Assembly: GCA_023427545.1 (NCBI GenBank)
Contig: JAEZBF010000004.1
Location: forward strand, 1 to 10,703
Source: Pseudomonadota bacterium
GTDB taxonomy: Bacteria; Pseudomonadota; Alphaproteobacteria; Rhizobiales; Devosiaceae
DNA length: 10,703 nt
Direction of reading: 5' to 3'
The notes beneath the pieces are model-generated. The model was not told the DNA's origin. It saw nothing but the letters and a program-made list of their open reading frames with translations, and ran no database searches. How positions within the stretch are numbered: the stretch's first letter is position 1; each line of letters opens with the position of its first letter. Shown piece after piece: positions 1 to 4,691 of the stretch. The position numbers and the translations under genes were made by a program.

Positions 1-332
1 TGATGGTCAACTTCGTCGACTTCGACCAGGAATACGGCCACCGGCGCGATGTGACGGGCTACGCCCAGGCACTCGAAGCCTTCGACGCTCGCCTGCCCGA
101 GCTGATCGCCGCGCTCAAGCGCGACGACCTGCTGATCCTGACTGCCGATCACGGCAACGATCCAACCTGGATCGGCTCGGATCATACCCGCGAGCAGGTG
201 CCCATCCTCTGCTTTTCCCCAAGCCTCGCTCAGGGAACGATTGGCATCAGGCACACCTTCGCCGATATTGGCGAAAGCATCGCCCATTGGCTGGGGCTTC
301 CCCCCGGCCGCCACGGCAAGAGCTTCCTCTAG
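1..332 (+). CDS. deoB: Phosphopentomutase, C-terminal part (5' end outside window)
   Basis: This is the last ~110 codons of a phosphopentomutase, which interconverts ribose-1-phosphate and ribose-5-phosphate (and the deoxy forms) in cytoplasmic nucleoside salvage. The reading frame is open at the left edge, so the methionine at base 3 is internal. Visible signatures are the alkaline-phosphatase-superfamily metal-binding motifs TADHGNDPTW (residues 47-56 counted from base 3) and GSDHTRE (58-64), followed by the conserved HTFADIG stretch (84-90). These match the C-terminus of the family, where Asp and His ligands hold the two Mn ions. The stop is TAG at 330-332. upp starts 17 bp later on the same strand, so the two are probably co-transcribed. 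Identification is firm; the missing N-terminal ~290 residues cannot be judged. Confidence 0.95.
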   Translation, partial: MVNFVDFDQEYGHRRDVTGYAQALEAFDARLPELIAALKRDDLLILTADHGNDPTWIGSDHTREQVPILCFSPSLAQGTIGIRHTFADIGESIAHWLGLPPGRHGKSFL

Positions 333-349
333 CCGCGAGGTCTCACCCC

Positions 350-979
350 ATGCCCAACGTTACCGTGGTCAGCCACCCCATGGTCCAGCACAAGCTGACG
401 ATCATGCGGAACAAGGAGACCTCGATTGCCGGCTTCCGCCGGCTGCTGCGCGAGATCGCCCACCTCATGTGCTACGAGGTGACGCGCGATCTCGAGCTCG
501 AGATGATCCCGATCGAAACGCCGATGGAGCCGATGATGGCGCCGGCCATCAAGGGCAAAAAACTCGTCTTTGCCTCGATCCTTCGCGCCGGCAATGGCCT
601 CCTCGACGGCATGCTCGATCTCGTCCCCGCCGCGCGTGTCGCCCACATTGGTATCTACCGCGACCACGAGACGCTGCAGCCGGTGGAGTATTACTTCAAG
701 GCACCAAGTGAGCTTGAGAACCGGCTGATCATCGTGGTGGACCCCATGCTGGCGACGGCGAATTCGGCGATCGCCGCCATCGAGCAGCTCAAGAAGCGGG
801 GCGCCAACAACCTGCGCTTCCTCTGCCTACTCGCCGCGCCGGAGGGCATCGACAAGTTCGCCGCTGCTCATCCGGATGTGCCGATCTACACCGCCGCGAT
901 CGACAGCCATCTCAACGAGAAGGGCTACATCGTGCCCGGTCTCGGTGACGCCGGCGATCGCATGTACGGGACGCGCTAG
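350..979 (+). CDS. upp: Uracil phosphoribosyltransferase
   Basis: The 209-aa product has the usual length of bacterial UPRT, the cytoplasmic enzyme that joins uracil and PRPP to give UMP and pyrophosphate. The ATG at 350 is preceded by GCGAGG (335-340). Conserved blocks seen: HPMVQHKLTIMR (9-20), the FASILRAGNGLLDGM region (74-88), the PRPP loop VVDPMLATANS (129-139) and the C-terminal uracil-binding segment GYIVPGLGDAGDRMYGT (192-208). One oddity: the PRPP loop reads ATANS, where the family usually has ATGGS or ATGNS, so residue 137 is Ala (codon 758-760) in place of Gly. All other landmark residues are intact, so I expect an active enzyme. It follows deoB closely, consistent with a salvage operon, and its stop lies one base from the stop of the convergent HAD gene. 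Confidence 0.96.
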   Translation: MPNVTVVSHPMVQHKLTIMRNKETSIAGFRRLLREIAHLMCYEVTRDLELEMIPIETPMEPMMAPAIKGKKLVFASILRAGNGLLDGMLDLVPAARVAHIGIYRDHETLQPVEYYFKAPSELENRLIIVVDPMLATANSAIAAIEQLKKRGANNLRFLCLLAAPEGIDKFAAAHPDVPIYTAAIDSHLNEKGYIVPGLGDAGDRMYGTR

Positions 980-980
980 G

Positions 981-1598
981 TCAGGACTTGAGCGGCAGGC
1001 CGAGCTCGATCAGCTCGGCGCGGAGCAGTTGTGGCGTGGTGAAGTGGATCGCCGTCATCCCCACCCGCCGCGCCGAGATCACGTTGGACTCGTTGTCGTC
1101 GATGAAGACGCAGCTTTCCGGCGCCAGCGCATAGCGCTCGCAGAACAGCTGGAAGATGCGCGGATCGGGCTTCACCAAACGCTCTAGTCCTGAGACGATG
1201 ACGCCGTCGAACTTCTCGAGGAACGGCCATTCGCCAAGGCAGGTGATCCACTTCTCCCAAGAGAAGTTGGTGATCGCGAACGTCGGCATGTCCGCATCTA
1301 CGAGTTCGGCATGGATGTCGAGCGTGCCCTGGATGAAGGGCCCGAAGGTTTCCTTCCAGCGCAGGTCGAACGCCTGGATTTCGCGCCAGTAGCGCGGGAA
1401 CCGCGTGATCAGCTTGGCGATACCCTCGGCGTAGAGCTCGCCGGCATCGAACTCCAGGTTCCAGGCCTCGGTGCAGATGTGCTCGGCGAACCAGCGTGCC
1501 TCCTCCTCCGTCGCAAATAGTTTGCGGAAGAGGTGCATCGGGTCCCATTCGATGAAGACGTTGCCGAGATCGAAGACCGGCACGAGCGGTTCGGACAT
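981..1598 (-). CDS. HAD-superfamily hydrolase (YihX-like phosphatase type)
   Basis: A 205-aa cytoplasmic protein of the haloacid dehalogenase superfamily. I chose the ATG at 1598 because AAGGA lies at 1606-1610, about 7 bases upstream; a longer reading from 1643 would add a 15-residue basic leader with no ribosome site. Motif I is VFDLGNVFIEWD (8-19), with nucleophile Asp10 and Gly at the second position rather than Asp. Motif II is FAITN (107-111) with Thr110. Motif III is Lys143 in LVKPDPRIF. Motif IV is FIDDNESN (165-172). The DLGNV form of motif I is shared with YihX-type glucose-1-phosphate phosphatases, so a small sugar phosphate or nucleotide is a reasonable substrate class, but the substrate cannot be read from sequence. 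It could be reached by read-through from the tadE-like genes, or have its own promoter. Confidence 0.9.
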   Translation of the reverse strand: MSEPLVPVFDLGNVFIEWDPMHLFRKLFATEEEARWFAEHICTEAWNLEFDAGELYAEGIAKLITRFPRYWREIQAFDLRWKETFGPFIQGTLDIHAELVDADMPTFAITNFSWEKWITCLGEWPFLEKFDGVIVSGLERLVKPDPRIFQLFCERYALAPESCVFIDDNESNVISARRVGMTAIHFTTPQLLRAELIELGLPLKS

Positions 1599-1622
1599 GT
1601 TGGGTTCCTTGCGCGCGAGAGG

Positions 1623-1651
1623 GCGGCGCCGTGCAGATGGCACGGCACCGC
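1623..1651 (-). terminator. Strong GC-rich hairpin after the tadE-like operon
   Basis: A 12-bp stem (1623-1634 with 1640-1651) closes a 5-nt loop. All pairs are Watson-Crick except one G-U pair on the minus-strand RNA; in the DNA one position is mismatched. It lies in the 66-bp gap between the end of the second tadE-like gene and the HAD gene, both on the minus strand. No T-tract follows on either strand, so it is not a classical intrinsic terminator. It may be a Rho-associated or 3'-end-stabilising structure, or cause partial attenuation of read-through into the HAD gene. Confidence 0.4.
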
Positions 1652-1664
1652 TAGCCGGCGCAAG

Positions 1665-2258
1665 CTATGTGCAGCCCGTCGTGCCGTACTTGATGCAGGA
1701 GCCGAAGCGCGGCAGGTAGTAGCTCTCGCGGTGCAGGCTTATGGCGTTCTTGATCACCCAGCCGAGCAGCGGGCGGTACGAGTAGCTGGTCTCGCCCACG
1801 ACGATGTAGTTGCTCTTGGCGAGGACCACGATCGGGGTGGTCGTGGTGAAGCCCGGGTATGGCTGCCCCACCGTCTTGGCGACGCCACCGTTGTTGCCAA
1901 CGCTCCATTTGACAGTCGTTGCGCCGGTCGAGCTCACCTCGACCAGCGTCACCACTTGCTTCAGCCCGGTGCGGGAGTAGGGCAGGATGATACCCTGCGC
2001 CGCGTCGAAATAACTGCTGAGCTCGGTGCTGGACACCGAGCCATCGCTCCGGGCGACCAGGTCGCCGATCGTGCCCGCGACCACATTGACGCGCCTGTCG
2101 ACGGCGATCAGATCCGAAATCTCGATCGTGCCCATGTAGAGGGTGATGAGGAACGGCACGATCAGCGCGAACTCGACCGCGGCCGCGCCCTCCTGGGCGT
2201 GCCGCAGCCACTGCAGCTGCAGTGCAAGGCCTCTGATCAGGTGACGCAGCTGGCTCAA
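1665..2258 (-). CDS. TadE-like pseudopilin, second of pair
   Basis: A 197-aa protein with the TadE-type N-terminus: a short basic leader, then EGAAAVEFALIVPFLITLYM (23-42), a hydrophobic helix starting with the small-residue/Glu pattern that CpaA-type peptidases process, followed by a Ser/Thr/Gly-rich periplasmic domain. Two cysteines sit near the C-terminus (Cys188, Cys196) and could form a disulfide. TadE/TadG-family minor pilins help Flp pilus assembly at the inner membrane and periplasm. The start appears to be TTG at 2258-2256, overlapping the TGA of the preceding gene as TTGA; no ATG or GTG exists between it and the membrane helix, so translational coupling is likely. It lacks the long von Willebrand-like domain of full-length TadG. 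Whether to call it TadE, TadF or TadG is uncertain. Confidence 0.85.
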   Translation of the reverse strand: MSQLRHLIRGLALQLQWLRHAQEGAAAVEFALIVPFLITLYMGTIEISDLIAVDRRVNVVAGTIGDLVARSDGSVSSTELSSYFDAAQGIILPYSRTGLKQVVTLVEVSSTGATTVKWSVGNNGGVAKTVGQPYPGFTTTTPIVVLAKSNYIVVGETSYSYRPLLGWVIKNAISLHRESYYLPRFGSCIKYGTTGCT

Positions 2259-2842
2259 CTGAACGGCTCGTTCCGGAACACGCGGACGGCGGCCAGCAGG
2301 CGCGATCCATCAGGCTGGTTCTGCAGGTTGAAGCCGCCGAAATTGATGATCACCGGCCATTTGTAATAGGCCTCGACGAGCACGATGCTTGAACCCACCC
2401 CCGGCGCGTAGGTCTGCGTGACGTTCCAGCAATCCTCCGTCGGCGTGATGGTGCAACCGGTCTTGATCGGCTGGCTCAGTGTCGTGTTGGTATTGCTGAA
2501 CGTCGTCAGCACGCTCACCTTGACCTTAACCTTGCTGCAGTCGAACAGCCGGTAGAGGCCGTTGCAGATTTCGTTGCGGAAGCTGTCGATCGTATAGCCT
2601 GCTTGCCCCTGCGCCTGACCGGTGCGGATTTGACGGGCAGCATCCTGCACCGCGCTGTCGAGCACCTGCCCGGCGAAAAACACCATTGACGTCTCGATGA
2701 TCGCGCCGATCAGCGCAAAGAAGGGCACCGCGAGGATGCCGAATTCGATCGCGGTACTGGCTCTGTCATCGCGTGCAAGGGACTGGCCTCGCCGCCGGAT
2801 CGGCAGCAGCGCGCGGGTCAGCCATCGGGGGGCGATACGCAT
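2255..2842 (-). CDS. TadE/TadG-like pseudopilin, first of pair
   Basis: A 195-aa TadE-family protein. After a basic leader rich in Arg (residues 2-27) comes the diagnostic segment STAIEFGILAVPFFALIG (29-46), continued by a hydrophobic helix to about residue 58. The remainder is a periplasmic domain with four cysteines (93, 102, 130, 138), an even number compatible with two disulfides. The C-terminus ends in VRVFRNEPFS. Members of this family are minor pilins or pseudopilins of the Tad system, processed by the prepilin peptidase and needed for pilus biogenesis. The ATG at 2842 has only a weak Shine-Dalgarno match; upstream lies a ~120-bp gap with a CtrA-like site. The gene overlaps the downstream tadE-like gene by 4 bp, so the two form an operon opposite in direction to the flp-cpa genes. 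Confidence 0.86.
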   Translation of the reverse strand: MRIAPRWLTRALLPIRRRGQSLARDDRASTAIEFGILAVPFFALIGAIIETSMVFFAGQVLDSAVQDAARQIRTGQAQGQAGYTIDSFRNEICNGLYRLFDCSKVKVKVSVLTTFSNTNTTLSQPIKTGCTITPTEDCWNVTQTYAPGVGSSIVLVEAYYKWPVIINFGGFNLQNQPDGSRLLAAVRVFRNEPFS

Positions 2843-2940
2843 CGGGGCGGCCGGCTTGTTGGTGCACTCGATGCAATCGTGAGTGTTCCTGCCTAACCGA
2901 TTGTTATGGCAGCCAACTCGATTGTTCCGTTCCGCCGGGT

Positions 2941-2959
2941 ATGGTTGACGCGGGGTTAA
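2941..2959 (-). promoter_or_regulatory. CtrA-like binding site upstream of tadE-like operon
   Basis: On the minus strand this reads TTAA, seven bases, then TCAACCAT. That is 7 of 8 matches to the CtrA consensus TTAA-N7-TTAA, and the second half is one mismatch from the alphaproteobacterial CtrA half-site TTAACCAT. It lies about 100 bp upstream of the tadE-like start at 2842, just after the stop of the CpaC-N-like gene. The site is seen in sequence; binding is inferred. Confidence 0.5.
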
Positions 2960-2961
2960 CG

Positions 2962-3417
2962 CTACTCGGCGATCCCTTCGATCAAGCCTACGGAATCCAC
3001 GTTGTTCTTGGTGTAACCGACGTCATCGCCGAGCATGATCATCGGTTCGCATTTGGGCGCGCAGGCCATGGAGGTCCGTGCCTGACCCTGAAATACGGTG
3101 ACGAGGTCGCTCTGTGACTGGATCACTTCGACAAGCGTGTCGGCGATCGGATTGCCCAGGGAGTCGAGCACGATGAGGTTGGTCTGCCCGTAGCTCTTGC
3201 CGGTCAGCACCAGGGTGCGGGGGTCCTGGATCGTCACATCGGCAACGCCCGGATTACCGATGACCACGGTTGCGGCCGGCGTATTGATTCGCAGGATGCG
3301 CGCCATGTTCGCCTTGACCGTGATCGCGCCGGCAGTCGATTCCGCTGCGGCAGCCGCAAACGGAGCGGCAACCAGCACCGCGCTGACCAGGGCTGCGGCA
3401 ATCGATCTTGCGTTCAT
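2962..3417 (-). CDS. Secreted CpaC-N-terminal-domain (pilus assembly N-terminal) protein
   Basis: A 151-aa protein with a clear signal peptide (MNARSIAAALVSAVLVAAPF, then AAAAAE, cleavage near residue 25). The mature part (about 31-105) has the pattern of the pilus-formation N-terminal domain that precedes secretins: a beta-rich segment with VVIGNPGVADV (51-61), then LVLTGKSYGQTNLIVLD (69-85). This aligns by eye with CpaC residues 61-115 in this same window (SQPAVAP and GATNIFFLDGNG). No secretin domain follows. Instead there is a short tail with a CAPKC cysteine pair (Cys119, Cys123) and the acidic end GLIEGIAE. It probably acts in the periplasm as an accessory of the CpaC channel. The gene lies upstream of the two tadE-like genes on the same strand, divergent from flp. 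The ATG at 3417 has a weak GAGTGAGAGA upstream. Domain assignment is solid; the precise role is not established from sequence. Confidence 0.82.
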   Translation of the reverse strand: MNARSIAAALVSAVLVAAPFAAAAAESTAGAITVKANMARILRINTPAATVVIGNPGVADVTIQDPRTLVLTGKSYGQTNLIVLDSLGNPIADTLVEVIQSQSDLVTVFQGQARTSMACAPKCEPMIMLGDDVGYTKNNVDSVGLIEGIAE

Positions 3418-3475
3418 TCTCTCACTCGCGACCAGGGACCATCGGTAATGAAGTGTTGCTCGGATTGGTGAAGAA

Positions 3476-3490
3476 TTGGCAAACGGTTAA
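3476..3490 (-). promoter_or_regulatory. Weak CtrA-like site upstream of CpaC-N-like gene
   Basis: The minus strand reads TTAA, seven bases, CCAA: 6 of 8 matches to TTAA-N7-TTAA with correct spacing. It lies about 60-75 bp upstream of the start at 3417, a sensible promoter position. Taken alone this match is not significant; it gains weight from the three better sites in the locus. Confidence 0.25.
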
Positions 3491-3629
3491 GCCCAAGGAA
3501 GGCCTCCGCAGTGAAGTCCCGCGCCGCCCTATAGAGGCCCTCCCGCCTCCCTAAAATTGCCACTAAGTAGTTAACTCACTGGAGGGCAAACTAATTCAAG
3601 GCCCGGAACGTGTTCTGGGGCTGTAGCTT

Positions 3630-3644
3630 TTAACGCAATCTCAA
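3630..3644 (+). promoter_or_regulatory. CtrA-like binding site upstream of flp pilin gene
   Basis: This reads TTAA, then CGCAATC, then TCAA: 7 of 8 matches to TTAA-N7-TTAA with exact spacing. It lies about 90 bp upstream of the flp start, leaving room for a transcription start and an ~60-base leader. In Caulobacter the equivalent pilA gene is a known CtrA target, so the position is biologically sensible. Binding is inferred. Confidence 0.5.
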
Positions 3645-3720
3645 GAAGTCCCGACTAGCCTTTGGCCTCAAGTTCGAGCGGCGACGCCCCGAACGAAGCT
3701 GTCACTTCGATGACGTGTGC

Positions 3721-3726
3721 AAGGAG
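3721..3726 (+). promoter_or_regulatory. Strong ribosome binding site of flp (decides the start)
   Basis: AAGGAG sits 6 bases before the ATG at 3733. This makes 3733 the start rather than the in-frame GTG at 3715, which would place the ribosome site inside the coding region and give an unusually long leader. Confidence 0.85.
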
Positions 3727-3732
3727 CCAAAG

Positions 3733-3903
3733 ATGAAGATTGTCGCTCGCTTTATGAGGGACGAATCGGGTGCGACCGCGATTGAATACGGCCTGATTGC
3801 CGCGCTCATCGCCGTCGGGATTATCGCTGCTGCGACCACGCTGGGCAACTCTCTGTCGAGCCTGTTCGGTCGTATCAGCAACCGCCTGAACAACGCGACC
3901 TGA
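3733..3903 (+). CDS. Flp/PilA family major type IVb pilin
   Basis: A 56-aa prepilin, the main subunit of the Tad (Flp) pilus used for surface attachment. It has a 13-residue hydrophilic leader ending in Gly (MKIVARFMRDESG), then ATAIEYGLIAALIAVG. The Gly cleavage site is followed by Glu at mature position 5 and Tyr at position 6, the hallmark of Flp pilins, and a hydrophobic helix that packs the pilus core. The short C-terminus (SLFGRISNRLNNAT) is typical of the family. CpaA encoded downstream is the expected peptidase. The gene stands alone between a CtrA-like site and a strong intrinsic terminator, so it is probably transcribed mainly as a short abundant message separate from the assembly genes, as fits a major structural subunit. 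The start is set by AAGGAG at 3721-3726. Confidence 0.95.
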   Translation: MKIVARFMRDESGATAIEYGLIAALIAVGIIAAATTLGNSLSSLFGRISNRLNNAT

Positions 3904-3924
3904 GTCGCGACCAGAGTTTCGATG

Positions 3925-3955
3925 AAAAGGGGGCGAGCGGGCCCCCTTTTCTTTT
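3925..3955 (+). terminator. Intrinsic terminator of flp
   Basis: A perfect 10-bp inverted repeat, AAAAGGGGGC (3925-3934) and GCCCCCTTTT (3941-3950), with a 6-nt loop, is followed by CTTTT. It lies 21 bp after the flp stop. The stem is G-C rich at the loop end and A-T at the base with a T-rich tail, a classical Rho-independent terminator; its symmetrical A-tract also allows some function on the opposite strand. Confidence 0.93.
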
Positions 3956-3967
3956 GCACTTTGTTAA

Positions 3968-3979
3968 CCGACCGGTCGG
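3968..3979. repeat. 12-bp perfect palindrome upstream of cpaA
   Basis: CCGACCGGTCGG is its own reverse complement. It directly follows a TTAACC half-site (3964-3969, overlapping by two bases) in the gap between the flp terminator and cpaA. It could be an operator for a dimeric regulator; with no transcript data this is only a possibility, and a 12-bp GC-rich palindrome can occur by chance. Confidence 0.3.
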
Positions 3980-4043
3980 AGATTGACGCGTTACCCGTGT
4001 CTCGCGGTACGCGGAGATCGACCTGTTCAGCCTCCTGCTCTTT

Positions 4044-4523
4044 GTGTTTCCCCTGCTGATGGCGTTCGCCGCGTCGTCTGACCTGCTCACCATGCGCATA
4101 TCCAACCGCGTGGTGTTGCTGCTCGTCGGCGGCTTCTTCGTCGTCGCCCTCGCCGCCGGACTGCCGCTCGAGACGATAGGCATGCATCTTGCGGCTGCTG
4201 GCCTGGTGCTCGCCGGCGCATTCGCGTTCTTCGCCTTCGGCTGGATCGGGGGTGGGGACGCCAAGCTCGCAGCCGCAACGACGCTGTGGCTCGGCTTCGG
4301 TATGACGCTGCCCTATCTCGTCTATGCCGGCCTGCTCGGCGGTGCCCTGACCCTGGCGATCCTCGCCGTCCGGCGCTGGCCGCTCCCGGAGGCCGTGGGT
4401 CGCATCCGCTGGATCGACCGCCTCCACGACAGCAAATCCGGCGTCCCCTACGGCATCGCTCTCGCAGCTGCCGGTATTCTCCTCTACTCGGACACCGCGA
4501 TCTTCCAGCGTCTCGTCGGTTAG
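4044..4523 (+). CDS. cpaA: CpaA-type prepilin peptidase (A24 family)
   Basis: An inner-membrane aspartyl peptidase that removes the leader from Flp prepilin and pseudopilins. Numbered from the GTG at 4044 (159 aa), the two catalytic aspartates are Asp13 in SSDLLTMRISNR and Asp72 in GGGDAKL, both in their family contexts. Several hydrophobic segments (about 23-40, 46-68, 76-109, 136-148) and the conserved KSGVPYGIAL (131-140) are seen. The start is uncertain: this GTG has no ribosome site and leaves only 12 residues before the first Asp, cutting the first membrane helix. The frame stays open back to 3987, and a CTG at 4023 is preceded at proper distance by GGAG (4013-4016), giving LFSLLLF and a complete helix. 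It follows the flp terminator and probably has its own promoter. Confidence 0.9.
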   Translation: MFPLLMAFAASSDLLTMRISNRVVLLLVGGFFVVALAAGLPLETIGMHLAAAGLVLAGAFAFFAFGWIGGGDAKLAAATTLWLGFGMTLPYLVYAGLLGGALTLAILAVRRWPLPEAVGRIRWIDRLHDSKSGVPYGIALAAAGILLYSDTAIFQRLVG

Positions 4524-4574
4524 TCTCTAGGCGCAGTACCGAGCGGCGAAATACTTGCCAAATGCAGGGCTTTA

Positions 4575-4592
4575 CAGGGTTCGTTAACCCTG
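4575..4592 (+). repeat. Inverted repeat in the cpaA-cpaB gap
   Basis: CAGGGTT (4575-4581) and AACCCTG (4586-4592) form a perfect 7-bp stem with a 4-nt loop. A further direct copy of CAGGG lies at 4565-4569. No T-tract follows, so it is not an evident terminator. It sits about 15 bp upstream of the CtrA-like site and includes a TTAACC half-site, so it may be part of a cpaB promoter or operator region. Confidence 0.4.
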
Positions 4593-4607
4593 ATTGCAAA
4601 GCTTCGA

Positions 4608-4622
4608 TTAACCAAACTTTGA
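4608..4622 (+). promoter_or_regulatory. CtrA-like binding site upstream of cpaB
   Basis: This reads TTAA, then CCAAACT, then TTGA: 7 of 8 matches to TTAA-N7-TTAA. Its left half, TTAACCAA, is one base from the half-site TTAACCAT. It lies about 70-85 bp upstream of the cpaB ATG in a 168-bp gap, supporting a separate promoter for cpaB onward. Binding is inferred. Confidence 0.5.
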
Positions 4623-4691
4623 CCCTTTGCCTCCATAGTCGACCCTGAGACGACGGGCGGGTCGGGCCCGGACGTGTATTGGAGTTCGGCG

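Larger units (their letters stand above)
3418..3732. promoter_or_regulatory. Divergent control region between CpaC-N-like gene and flp
   Basis: A 315-bp non-coding stretch, richer in A+T than the flanking genes, separates divergently transcribed starts. It contains two TTAA-N7 CtrA-like sites, one toward each gene. The probable flp leader holds two small hairpins: a GTTCG/CGAAC pair at 3672-3694 and CGAAG/CTTCG at 3694-3709. I could not identify a convincing sigma-70 or sigma-54 promoter by eye. No credible small gene was found in it. Confidence 0.6.

Noticed and set aside
1533..2366. A 277-codon plus-strand open frame opposite the HAD start and tadE-like genes
   Set aside because: It opposes two genes with recognised domains and has no ribosome site or recognisable motif.
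3531..3551. GAGGC/GCCTC inverted repeat and the CTATAG sequence as a promoter or terminator
   Set aside because: The stem is only 5 bp, with no T-tract, and no matching -35 element was found, so it cannot be told from chance.
3571..3574. TTAA at 3571 as another CtrA-like site
   Set aside because: No TTAA-like half occurs seven bases away on either side; the near neighbour TAATTC is at the wrong spacing.
3715..3732. GTG start of flp at 3715
   Set aside because: The ribosome site AAGGAG lies inside this extension and 6 bases before the ATG at 3733; Flp leaders of about 13 residues are normal.
3702..4427. Minus-strand open frame across flp, the terminator and cpaA
   Set aside because: It passes through a strong terminator and two well-supported genes; composition is antisense-like.
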